Source: Bacteriovoracaceae bacterium
GTDB lineage: Bacteria; Bdellovibrionota; Bacteriovoracia; Bacteriovoracales; Bacteriovoracaceae
Reading direction: 5' to 3'
DNA length: 64,000 bases
NCBI GenBank assembly: GCA_947377285.1
Contig: CANCFT010000004.1
Coordinates: forward strand, 1 to 64,000
Shown: piece after piece, positions 54,520 through 62,102 of the stretch
Position numbering within the stretch: position 1 is the stretch's first letter
Layout: each line of letters begins with the position of its first letter
The notes under the pieces: model-generated
What the model was told of the DNA's origin: nothing
Seen by the model: only the letters and a program-made list of their open reading frames with translations
The model's database searches: none
Made by a program: the position numbers and the translations under genes

Positions 54520-55608
54520 TTATGAATTGAATTGATAAACGCGAATGTCATACATTTGAACTTTCTCAGCATTGATGATCTCTTGATGTTTAGTTGTCAC
54601 GTCAATAAACCCGCTTAAATCACAATGAGCAATTCTTAAGTAATAACGAATAACTACAATGGCCCCTGGCAATAAAGATGGTTTTATTTTTTGCATATAA
54701 TTGACTTCTAAATCACCCAAAAAATATGAAGGAACATCACTTAAAGAAAGAAAATCGTATTTTTTATTCCCCAAACTTAAATGAGTGACAAGATCGTGAG
54801 ACAAATAAAAAATCTTTGAAGTGGAATCCTTGATTCTTGTATAAGACTCAATTTGAGCTTCAACTGGAATACCCTCTATCGAATGAATTTGTCCGTAAAA
54901 GCAAAGATGAAGAAAAAAACTATTTCTAGCTAAGCAATTTGTAAACAAGCGCTCAAATGCTGCTACATAAAAATCAAAATGCGATCCATGTACATTCTTT
55001 TTTATAAAGTGACCTTTATATAAAAGAGCATTAAAAAGTGCTTTATTTCCTAGCATAAAAACAACGAGTCGCCAGCGTTTTTTAGGAAATTTATTTGCAT
55101 AATATAATAGCTGGTCTTGAAGCTTATCAAACTTAAAGAGTCCATCATATTCAGATCCAAGAAGTTTTCTATTTATTTTTGCCAAAATAGAAAAAGTTCT
55201 CTCCCACTTTCCAAGATAGAGAATCGAAGAAAATTCAATCTCTTCAAAAATCATATGAAACAACTTATAAACTTCTGCCTCTAAAGAAAGTCTCTTAAAA
55301 ATTTCTTTTCGGTCTCCAGCAGACTTTTTTTCATTGAAAGGAAAGTACCCCCAAAAAACTAAAAAATCATGATAGCTCAATTGCTTATAAGTGGCCTCGC
55401 GAAGTTTAGCTAATAAAATTTGTTCTGGAGACAAATCAATTAAAGTTAATTCATTGACCGAGTTCCCAACCAAAGGCAAAGCTCTCCCGCCACTACCACA
55501 AACACTAAAAACTTTTGTAGGTTTATAAAAATCAACTAAGGCGATCTCAACAGTCGTGTCTTCATTACCTAATGTATAATTTAAACCTTGAAAATATTTT
55601 TTTGTCAT
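54520..55608 (-). CDS. BtaA-like SAM:diacylglycerol 3-amino-3-carboxypropyl transferase family (DUF3419)
   Basis: 362 residues. SAM-binding region KVFSVCGSGGRALPLVGN (about 32-49) and ELTLIDLSPEQILLAKLREATYKQL (about 53-77), the arrangement of BtaA, where a 'D.(S/N)PaQ..l..lK' strand follows. C-terminal FLSLSDVPSYFLGDLEVNYMQKIKPSLLPGAIVVIRYYLR also fits. In Rhodobacter BtaA moves the aminocarboxypropyl group of SAM to diacylglycerol, the first step to betaine lipid; the methylase BtaB is not seen here. One nucleotide separates it from the reductase gene. The residues KSAGD (about 95-99) are encoded by a repeat copy. Confidence 0.75.
   Translation of the reverse strand: MTKKYFQGLNYTLGNEDTTVEIALVDFYKPTKVFSVCGSGGRALPLVGNSVNELTLIDLSPEQILLAKLREATYKQLSYHDFLVFWGYFPFNEKKSAGDRKEIFKRLSLEAEVYKLFHMIFEEIEFSSILYLGKWERTFSILAKINRKLLGSEYDGLFKFDKLQDQLLYYANKFPKKRWRLVVFMLGNKALFNALLYKGHFIKKNVHGSHFDFYVAAFERLFTNCLARNSFFLHLCFYGQIHSIEGIPVEAQIESYTRIKDSTSKIFYLSHDLVTHLSLGNKKYDFLSLSDVPSYFLGDLEVNYMQKIKPSLLPGAIVVIRYYLRIAHCDLSGFIDVTTKHQEIINAEKVQMYDIRVYQFNS
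55311..55325. repeat. Dispersed 15-bp inverted repeat, copy 5 (one mismatch)
   Basis: GGTCTCCAGCAGACT; first base G instead of A. Inside the BtaA-like gene, read S-A-G-D as in copy 1 although the proteins are unrelated. Confidence 0.75.
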
Positions 55609-55609
55609 C

Positions 55610-57673
55610 TTACTTTTTTTCCGATTTTTTATTTTTACTTAACTGATTCTGAGCATGCTCTCGACATAAGTTAAATTCTTCATCAGTAATAAAGCCATTA
55701 TGTCCCATTATATTTGATAATCGAACACCATGCTCCTTTGCTAATTTATCTATTTCAATAACTTTTTCATAATTAATATTTCGAGAGAGAGTAAATGATT
55801 CAAACTTACCTTCCATTGCTAATAATGCCGTTTCAGCAAGGCAAGCATAAACAATATTCCCCTCCAATCCTAAATCAATCTTTATATTTAAATCTTTACC
55901 AGGGAGCTGAACTTCACCGCTGGCAATGACTAAAACATCAGGTCTTTTTATAGCTTCTTTTTCACTTATATCAAAAGGACGAGACACATCACAAATGACA
56001 CAACCGGATTTAACTTTCATGATATCTAAAATAGTTTTCCCTTGGCCAGATGTCGTTGTGATGATTAAATCAGATTCGCCGCTATGAGAATCAGCATCTG
56101 TAGAGATAATTATATTTGCACTCGGATTAATACTGAGAATTTCTTCTCTGAGTTCTATTAATTTATAGGCCCTCGGAGCAACAAGAATGACTCTATCCCA
56201 CGAGAGTGATAGAATTTTTGCTGAAACGGCCCCAATACTTCCAGTAGCACCCACGACCATTACCGTTCCTGTGAAATGGTTCTCTCTTTTTTTAACAAAA
56301 CCAAGTTTCTCTACGGCCAATTTTGCTGCCCATAATGTAGAAGCAGATGACAATGAGTTCCCCGTGGTTACAGGTATTGGGCTCAAGCGATCTATTGTTA
56401 CACCTGCATCACCAACAATTTTAGTATAAGCACCAAGTCCCATAATTTTAGATCCAGCAACTTGAGCTTTGTCACAAAGTTTGAGAATTTTTTTATAAAT
56501 AACATCGGCTTCTTTTTCCATCAACTTCTTAGGAGTTTCAGTGACGGCATAAATTAATCCTTCTACTCTTTTTCCATTTTTCTCACTAACAATCCCCTCT
56601 ATTTTTCCATAGAAAAACCCTGGTGAAAAAGACATTACTTCCTCAATGGCCGTTTCAAAAAATGATGTGTACTTTCTATTGATCGCCCTAAAAAGTGGAT
56701 GCATTAAAAGATTGCGTGAAGTTAGTGGATGTATAACAAACGAAAAAGTTGTAATTGAATCAACATCTTCATTAAAAACTTTAATTTCTGGAGCAAGCTT
56801 TAAGTCTTCAACAAGTTTAACGACATCGTCATCATTGATAACACTGCCGACACCTTTTTTTAAAAGAGTAATTCCTTCTAAAATAGAATAATTAATTTTA
56901 GTATGTTCTGAAAGTTGGGGCAGACAGATCAAGGCTTCTTTAAGACCTGCCTCTTTAAGTTTAAAGGCCATTCCTTCAGAGACAATATCAGTTATAAGAG
57001 TTTTGCCTTTTAAGTGTGCCAAATTTAAAAAAGTAATATTTGCTTCGTTCCCAACTAAAAGATCACAAGAAAGAAATTCATCTAAGGCCCGGTTTTTGAC
57101 TAATGATTCATCTGAAAAATTGGGGACATGACTTTTTTTAACTTTCATCCTAGCTAAAACAGGTGTGAGTAATTTTAAAAATTGATTAAGCCCTTTACTA
57201 GTATAAATATTAAATGGCAGCTTCATTAAGAAATAAGGGTCGGCCATTACTAAGTCATTTTCTAGATCTTCTAAAACCTCGACAAAACTTTTTTGCAATG
57301 CTGCTGAATAAAATCCAATACGGCGATTAAAAAGATACGGTTTATTTTTTAAGTAAAACATTCGAAGAGCATAAGGAATGTAGACATCCTTAATAATTTG
57401 ACCATCAACTGTCGGTGTAAACTTAGCAGCTACTTTTATACGGTAGGTATCTGGATGAAGAAAAAATCCTTTTTTAAATTTAATCTTGGCAGGAAGTCCA
57501 GAAATACAAACCACATCACACAATCCATCGTACTTTTTAATGATGCTTTCTGTGAGTTCGATATCAAAATTAGTAGAATATTGAGTGATGCGATAAGTTT
57601 CACCAAAGAATTCTACTTCTTCATCAAAATTGTATTGATCTTGGGCAAACGCCAAAGAAAGAATGTGTTTCAT
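55610..57673 (-). CDS. Long protein with C-terminal acyl-ACP reductase (AAR)-like domain
   Basis: 687 residues. From about 310 to 655 it follows the cyanobacterial acyl-ACP reductase: FVIHPLTSRNLLMHPLFR, MGLGAYTKIVGDAG (about 411-424), TTGNSLSSAS, nucleotide loop VVGATGSIGAVSAKIL (G475-G481), and CLAETALLAMEGKFESFTLSRN with Cys611 at the position of the AAR thioester cysteine (Cys294 in Synechococcus). AAR makes fatty aldehydes from acyl-ACP with NADPH. The first 300 residues have no counterpart in AAR and I do not recognise them. No aldehyde-deformylating oxygenase is present, so an aldehyde or alcohol rather than an alkane is the likely product. Confidence 0.75.
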   Translation of the reverse strand: MKHILSLAFAQDQYNFDEEVEFFGETYRITQYSTNFDIELTESIIKKYDGLCDVVCISGLPAKIKFKKGFFLHPDTYRIKVAAKFTPTVDGQIIKDVYIPYALRMFYLKNKPYLFNRRIGFYSAALQKSFVEVLEDLENDLVMADPYFLMKLPFNIYTSKGLNQFLKLLTPVLARMKVKKSHVPNFSDESLVKNRALDEFLSCDLLVGNEANITFLNLAHLKGKTLITDIVSEGMAFKLKEAGLKEALICLPQLSEHTKINYSILEGITLLKKGVGSVINDDDVVKLVEDLKLAPEIKVFNEDVDSITTFSFVIHPLTSRNLLMHPLFRAINRKYTSFFETAIEEVMSFSPGFFYGKIEGIVSEKNGKRVEGLIYAVTETPKKLMEKEADVIYKKILKLCDKAQVAGSKIMGLGAYTKIVGDAGVTIDRLSPIPVTTGNSLSSASTLWAAKLAVEKLGFVKKRENHFTGTVMVVGATGSIGAVSAKILSLSWDRVILVAPRAYKLIELREEILSINPSANIIISTDADSHSGESDLIITTTSGQGKTILDIMKVKSGCVICDVSRPFDISEKEAIKRPDVLVIASGEVQLPGKDLNIKIDLGLEGNIVYACLAETALLAMEGKFESFTLSRNINYEKVIEIDKLAKEHGVRLSNIMGHNGFITDEEFNLCREHAQNQLSKNKKSEKK

Positions 57674-57702
57674 AAACTTTTTCTTGTTAATGTTCTTTAA
57701 CT

Positions 57703-58710
57703 TTAAAGTTGAGTTCCGCGGAATAAAGAGCTTTTATAATGTTTATAAACGCTCTCAGACAACTCTGGTAACTCTTCTATCGTACGAGACTTATCGTAAG
57801 AGAGTTTGGAAAACATGAAAGGTATTAGAGCGCTGGGAATTCCCAATCGTTTTAATAGGGAATTGTGAAAGGGATTTCTAAAAATTGGAATATAATCGAC
57901 TTCTAGACCTAAAGAAGTATTTAAATCAGTTAAAAATTCACTGATAGTTGGAATTTCATAACTAATTAAATGATAAGTCTTTAAGAATTTCTCACCTTGG
58001 TCTCGAAGAATTAAAATCGTAATAAACCTAGCACAATGATCAACTGGTATTAAGGGCAATTTTGAACGAGGATTAAAACTTAATGGAATATAAGAAGTCA
58101 GTTTTAAAATTGAAGAATATTTTTTCATGAGATCTATGAAATAGTAAGGCCCATCTCGCTTTTCAATTTGACCATTTACCGAATCACCAATGATAACTCC
58201 TGGTCGAATAATTCTAGTTGGTATTTGATCCCTTGTTTCACGGACAATTTTTTCTGCTTTGTATTTTGTTTCAGAATAATAATCGTTGAATTTAATTCTT
58301 TCAGGCAAAAAATCTTCTTCCAGAAAAAACGATTGGTCATCTCCTACCGCAATGGTAGAAATATAAAAAAATGATTTCATTTTTTTCATTTTTTTAACTA
58401 AATTAAGAGTATTTTGAGTTCCTACGACATTTTGCAAAAAACTCTCAGCATGACCGGCCTCTAGATCATAAAGAGCAGCGGCATGTATACAAAAATCACA
58501 TTCAGAAAGTACAACTTGTTTTAACTCAGGATTTTCAATAATTTCTAAATGAGTAATATCACCTTTGACTATCAAAACATTCGAATAATTTTTAAAAATT
58601 GAATTGTTTGGTGAGCGAGATAATATATAGATTGTGTCAAAATGAGGTGCAAGTTCTTTGACTAGGTATTGTCCTAAAAATCCTGTTGCACCTGTTAAAA
58701 ATATTTTCAT
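57703..58710 (-). CDS. NAD-dependent epimerase/dehydratase-type (extended SDR) reductase
   Basis: 335 residues. Nucleotide loop FLTGATGFLGQYLVKEL (7-13), DITH acidic strand end, active-site Ser in YISTIAVG (about 118) and YSETK (Tyr145-Lys149). Extended SDR close in style to the reductase domains acting on thioesters and to CerR-type ceramide-pathway reductases. Substrate unknown. Lies between the lipid kinase (27 bp) and the AAR-like gene (29 bp); its ribosome site is weak. Confidence 0.8.
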   Translation of the reverse strand: MKIFLTGATGFLGQYLVKELAPHFDTIYILSRSPNNSIFKNYSNVLIVKGDITHLEIIENPELKQVVLSECDFCIHAAALYDLEAGHAESFLQNVVGTQNTLNLVKKMKKMKSFFYISTIAVGDDQSFFLEEDFLPERIKFNDYYSETKYKAEKIVRETRDQIPTRIIRPGVIIGDSVNGQIEKRDGPYYFIDLMKKYSSILKLTSYIPLSFNPRSKLPLIPVDHCARFITILILRDQGEKFLKTYHLISYEIPTISEFLTDLNTSLGLEVDYIPIFRNPFHNSLLKRLGIPSALIPFMFSKLSYDKSRTIEELPELSESVYKHYKSSLFRGTQL

Positions 58711-58737
58711 ATATAGGATCTTTTTTTATAACATTTT

Positions 58738-59697
58738 TTACATTAGAGATACTTGAGTGCATAAATTTACTAAATCAATTTGATCATTGGGGGAAAAAAC
58801 TGAGAGAAATTTAGGATGACATTTAATATCCCAACTTGAGTCCATGTTAAGAATTTCTCCATCACCAAAAAAAGGTAAAACCTCTGGATCTATTAAACTT
58901 ATACTAGCCTCAGTTGTTTCAAAACTAATTAAATTTTTATCATTAATCGGGTAATTACCATTTAAAATTTTTAAAATACATTGGATTAATTCAATTCGAT
59001 TTTGATGCTTAAATATGGTTATATTAACTTTTCCATCATGATGATTTGTATTTGGTGCTACAACAAAATCACCTGCAAGTGCTGGTTGATTATTGACTAA
59101 AATTAAGGATGATAATAATGTTTCATTAAACTCAAGCGACTTAATTTTAAATTTATAGCTTTTAATCCCTCGAGTAAGTAATTTGTTTGCGAGAAATAAT
59201 GAGTAGATATTTTTCCCTGATAGCTTCATGAATTTTTTAAAATTAGGATAAACTGTTCTCAATTCGTTTATGTCCCTTGCAACATCGGCCGCGAAGCCTA
59301 AACCACCATTTGTGGCCATAAATTTTCCATTAATACTTATTAAATCAATTTTTTTCTTTTTATTTTGGCGAATTGTTTGAGTGATATGTTTGATATTAGA
59401 ATTTGCACCAATGACTCTTGCAAAATCATTAGCTGTACCACCAGGGATTACTAATAAACTTACTTCAGTTCCGGCCAGTCTTTGAATAATTGTATTTACA
59501 GTTCCATCTCCACCAACTGACATAATGGCATCTACATTATTTGCAACATCGAGATCGAGTTGTTCATAAAGTTCATCTAATGATTTTGGCGATTGGTATT
59601 CAATTTGACTTCTAAATAAAGCAGCATTAATTTTCCCTCGCCAATCTTGGCTACCATTTGAGGCCCGCTGATTTAGATAGACAGAAATGTTTTGCAT
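58738..59697 (-). CDS. Lipid kinase of the diacylglycerol/sphingoid-base kinase family
   Basis: 319 residues. Catalytic GGDGTVN (62-68) and PGGTANDFAR (85-94), NGGLGFAADVARDI, AGDFVVAPNTNHHDGKVNITIF and a C-terminal FFGDGEIL. These are the DgkB/YegS/LCB-kinase hallmarks, so it should phosphorylate a lipid hydroxyl using ATP at the membrane. AAAGGA lies 6 nt upstream. It starts a possible sub-operon after a 114-bp gap that holds a 15-bp palindrome. Confidence 0.88.
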   Translation of the reverse strand: MQNISVYLNQRASNGSQDWRGKINAALFRSQIEYQSPKSLDELYEQLDLDVANNVDAIMSVGGDGTVNTIIQRLAGTEVSLLVIPGGTANDFARVIGANSNIKHITQTIRQNKKKKIDLISINGKFMATNGGLGFAADVARDINELRTVYPNFKKFMKLSGKNIYSLFLANKLLTRGIKSYKFKIKSLEFNETLLSSLILVNNQPALAGDFVVAPNTNHHDGKVNITIFKHQNRIELIQCILKILNGNYPINDKNLISFETTEASISLIDPEVLPFFGDGEILNMDSSWDIKCHPKFLSVFSPNDQIDLVNLCTQVSLM

Positions 59698-59785
59698 ACG
59701 ATCCTTTCAAAAATTCTAAAGATATTCAATTTTCTTAATTCTAACTCTTGAAGGGATTATTAGGGGAATTCGTAAAAATTTTACA

Positions 59786-59800
59786 TACATGAACCATGTA
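59786..59800. promoter_or_regulatory. 15-bp palindrome in the gap before the lipid kinase gene
   Basis: TACATG-AAC-CATGTA in the only sizeable gap of the cluster (59698-59811). Candidate operator or part of an internal promoter region. Confidence 0.35.
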
Positions 59801-59811
59801 CGAAAGTTAAC

Positions 59812-61134
59812 TTATCGTTTTATTAAGGAAACATAGAGCGGATTCTTAAGCATCAAGGTCGTTTGTGGATTGCTCTCAATATTTCCGGATAAATTGACTA
59901 ACTTAAAATTTAAAACAAGAGACCTAACAGAAAGAATTAATTGTATCATCGCTAAATTTTCACCAATACAAACCCGGGGGCCTGCACCAAAGGCCAGGTA
60001 TTTTGTACCTAATTCTTCAACCGAGATTCGCTCAAATCGTGAAGGATCAAAAACTTCAGGATTTTCATAATAACGTTCTGAGTGATGAATTAAATAAGGA
60101 GAAGTAAATAAGCAATCATCTGTCTGTATTTTCATACCTTCATATTCATCATCTTGAACAGCATACCTAGTTAAAGCCCATCCAATTGGCCTAAGTCTTA
60201 ATGTTTCGTACAAGACATTTTTAGTAATAGAAGCGCGCTCTAAATCTTGAATGGAATCAATTGATAAATTAATTAGTTCATCATAAATTTTATCTTGGTA
60301 TATCGGATTTTCACAAAGAAAATAAGTGAGCCAAGACATCGTGAGCGATGTGGTTTCATAGCCTGCGAAAATTAGCATCTTGACTTGATTTATCAAGTCC
60401 TCTTCACTCATTTTATTTGATTCAGAATGATAAACTTTAAGTAAACGGTCTAGGACTGAATTTTCTCTCGCCGGCGTGTGATTAAAGGCCGCCGTTTTAA
60501 CTAAATGATTTATTCTCAAGAGGGCCGATTCAAATTCCGAATCAGCTTTTTTATATAATAATTTATTAAGAAATCCAGACTTAATAAAACGATAATTTAA
60601 TTCATTAAAATATTTATTTAAATACAATAAGTCCTTATTAAATATCTCAAACTGAGATGAAAAATCATTACCAATTAAAATATTTGTATTGAGCTTAAAA
60701 ACTAATTTTGAAAAAAAATAAACAACATCCATTTTTTTTAAATCTTCAATATTAAACTCAGAAGAATAAAAGCAAGAAATAATTTTTTTCATTTCATCAA
60801 AATTAGATTCAAATACTTTTTTTGAAAAAATTGGCATTAGTGGTCTGCGAAAATTAACCCACTCGTCCCCTGAAGAAGTAAAAATATTACGCCCAAAGGC
60901 AATAGTTAAGTTTGTTCTTTTTTCATAATTCTTATAATTATCTACTAAAAAATACTTCACAGCTTCAGCAGTTTTAGCTATTACTAAATTTCTTTTCCCA
61001 AGTCTTACTCGAACCAAAGATGCTGTTTTTTCGGAGTTTGCAACTTTGGTAAAAAACTTTATTTTACCAAGTAATAAAATTTCAAGGTTTGAGCTGCCAA
61101 AAGTACTTTTATAGAGAGGTATTTTATTATTCAT
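59812..61134 (-). CDS. Cytochrome P450
   Basis: 440 residues, full-length soluble bacterial type. I-helix AGYETT (257-262), K-helix ETLR (310-313), PERF-like FDPSRFE (about 362), haem loop FGAGPRVCIG with Cys389. The N terminus lacks a membrane anchor. No ferredoxin or reductase gene is adjacent. Its start overlaps the GNAT stop in TAATG, so the two are translationally coupled. Probable hydroxylation of a fatty chain is inferred from context only. Confidence 0.92.
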   Translation of the reverse strand: MNNKIPLYKSTFGSSNLEILLLGKIKFFTKVANSEKTASLVRVRLGKRNLVIAKTAEAVKYFLVDNYKNYEKRTNLTIAFGRNIFTSSGDEWVNFRRPLMPIFSKKVFESNFDEMKKIISCFYSSEFNIEDLKKMDVVYFFSKLVFKLNTNILIGNDFSSQFEIFNKDLLYLNKYFNELNYRFIKSGFLNKLLYKKADSEFESALLRINHLVKTAAFNHTPARENSVLDRLLKVYHSESNKMSEEDLINQVKMLIFAGYETTSLTMSWLTYFLCENPIYQDKIYDELINLSIDSIQDLERASITKNVLYETLRLRPIGWALTRYAVQDDEYEGMKIQTDDCLFTSPYLIHHSERYYENPEVFDPSRFERISVEELGTKYLAFGAGPRVCIGENLAMIQLILSVRSLVLNFKLVNLSGNIESNPQTTLMLKNPLYVSLIKR

Positions 61135-62102
61135 TATTCTACCGTTAAATTAAATAATTCATAATGATGGCTTAGACTTAAATCAGCAGCTACTTTGGCA
61201 AACAAATATTCGCTTTTTGCCCCTTCTCTAATAAGTGCAGCAGCTCCTCTTTTTATTTTTTTTTGTTCGGCCCTCTGTAAAAACTCAAAAACTAATGCAG
61301 AAGACAGACCACTTGATTGATAATCTGGATGAATCAATATACTTTTAAATACAGCTAGTGGCCCTGATAAATCTTCATCTATTAAACAAAAAGCATATCC
61401 CACGATAAGATTATCCTCTGTAGCGATAAAAGAGGATAACGAATTATCTAACAAAGATAGCTTTGAAAAGAGAAATTGATTATATTCTTGTAAAGAAATG
61501 TCTTTGTAAAAATGTGACTCTTTAAATGTTTCACAATTGAGTTCATAACATCTTTTTAAAACAGTTTCAGGATTTTTCTTAAACTCAGCATCAAAATCGA
61601 ATATTTTGTACCCATCTAATAGAGCTTTCTCATACGAAGGCACGAAATATTTTTTTAAAAGCCCTATATCATCAAAAAAATGAGTTAGGTATTTTTTATC
61701 CGAATTAAAGTGAGCTTTATTAAAGGCCAACTTTAAATGCGCATTACCCGTTGGTTCCCACCAATAAAGATGATCAAACCCATTCGTTTTTAATCGATTG
61801 CCAAACCAAATTGAAAAATCAATTGGGCCTATAACTTGATTCTTAGAAAGTTTCTTGGCGGATGTTTTTAATAAAACCTTAAAATGATCTAGTGGATAAA
61901 AATCTTCACTAGTGATTGAAAAACATCCAAAAAATAGCTTATCTGGAAATAGTGGGTCTGTATAAGTCAAAAAATGCCCACAAATCTCTTGATTATTTTT
62001 TTTAAAAACAAAAAAAGACGTATCAGATTTCTTAAATCCTTCAATAAAATCTCTACCGTATTTTTGATAAAAAAGATCTAAGTCAACACATGGACCTATC
62101 AT
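61134..62102 (-). CDS. GNAT-family acyltransferase
   Basis: 322 residues. C-terminal GNAT core at about 215-320: SFIATEDNLIVGYAFCLI, then the acyl-CoA loop FKSILIHPDYQSSGLSSALVFEFLQRAEQ. The N-terminal 200 residues are an extra domain (FFVFKKNNQEICGHFLTYTD, GPIDFSIWFGNRLKTNGFDHLYWWEPTGNAHL) as in two-lobed N-acyltransferases. Substrate unknown; an amine of a lipid intermediate would fit the neighbours. Overlaps the upstream dikinase gene by ATGA and the P450 gene by TAATG. Confidence 0.75.
   Translation of the reverse strand: MIGPCVDLDLFYQKYGRDFIEGFKKSDTSFFVFKKNNQEICGHFLTYTDPLFPDKLFFGCFSITSEDFYPLDHFKVLLKTSAKKLSKNQVIGPIDFSIWFGNRLKTNGFDHLYWWEPTGNAHLKLAFNKAHFNSDKKYLTHFFDDIGLLKKYFVPSYEKALLDGYKIFDFDAEFKKNPETVLKRCYELNCETFKESHFYKDISLQEYNQFLFSKLSLLDNSLSSFIATEDNLIVGYAFCLIDEDLSGPLAVFKSILIHPDYQSSGLSSALVFEFLQRAEQKKIKRGAAALIREGAKSEYLFAKVAADLSLSHHYELFNLTVE

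Noticed and set aside
56187-56429. Plus-strand frame inside the AAR-like gene
   Set aside because: Shadow of a strongly supported minus-strand gene; no ribosome site or recognisable protein.
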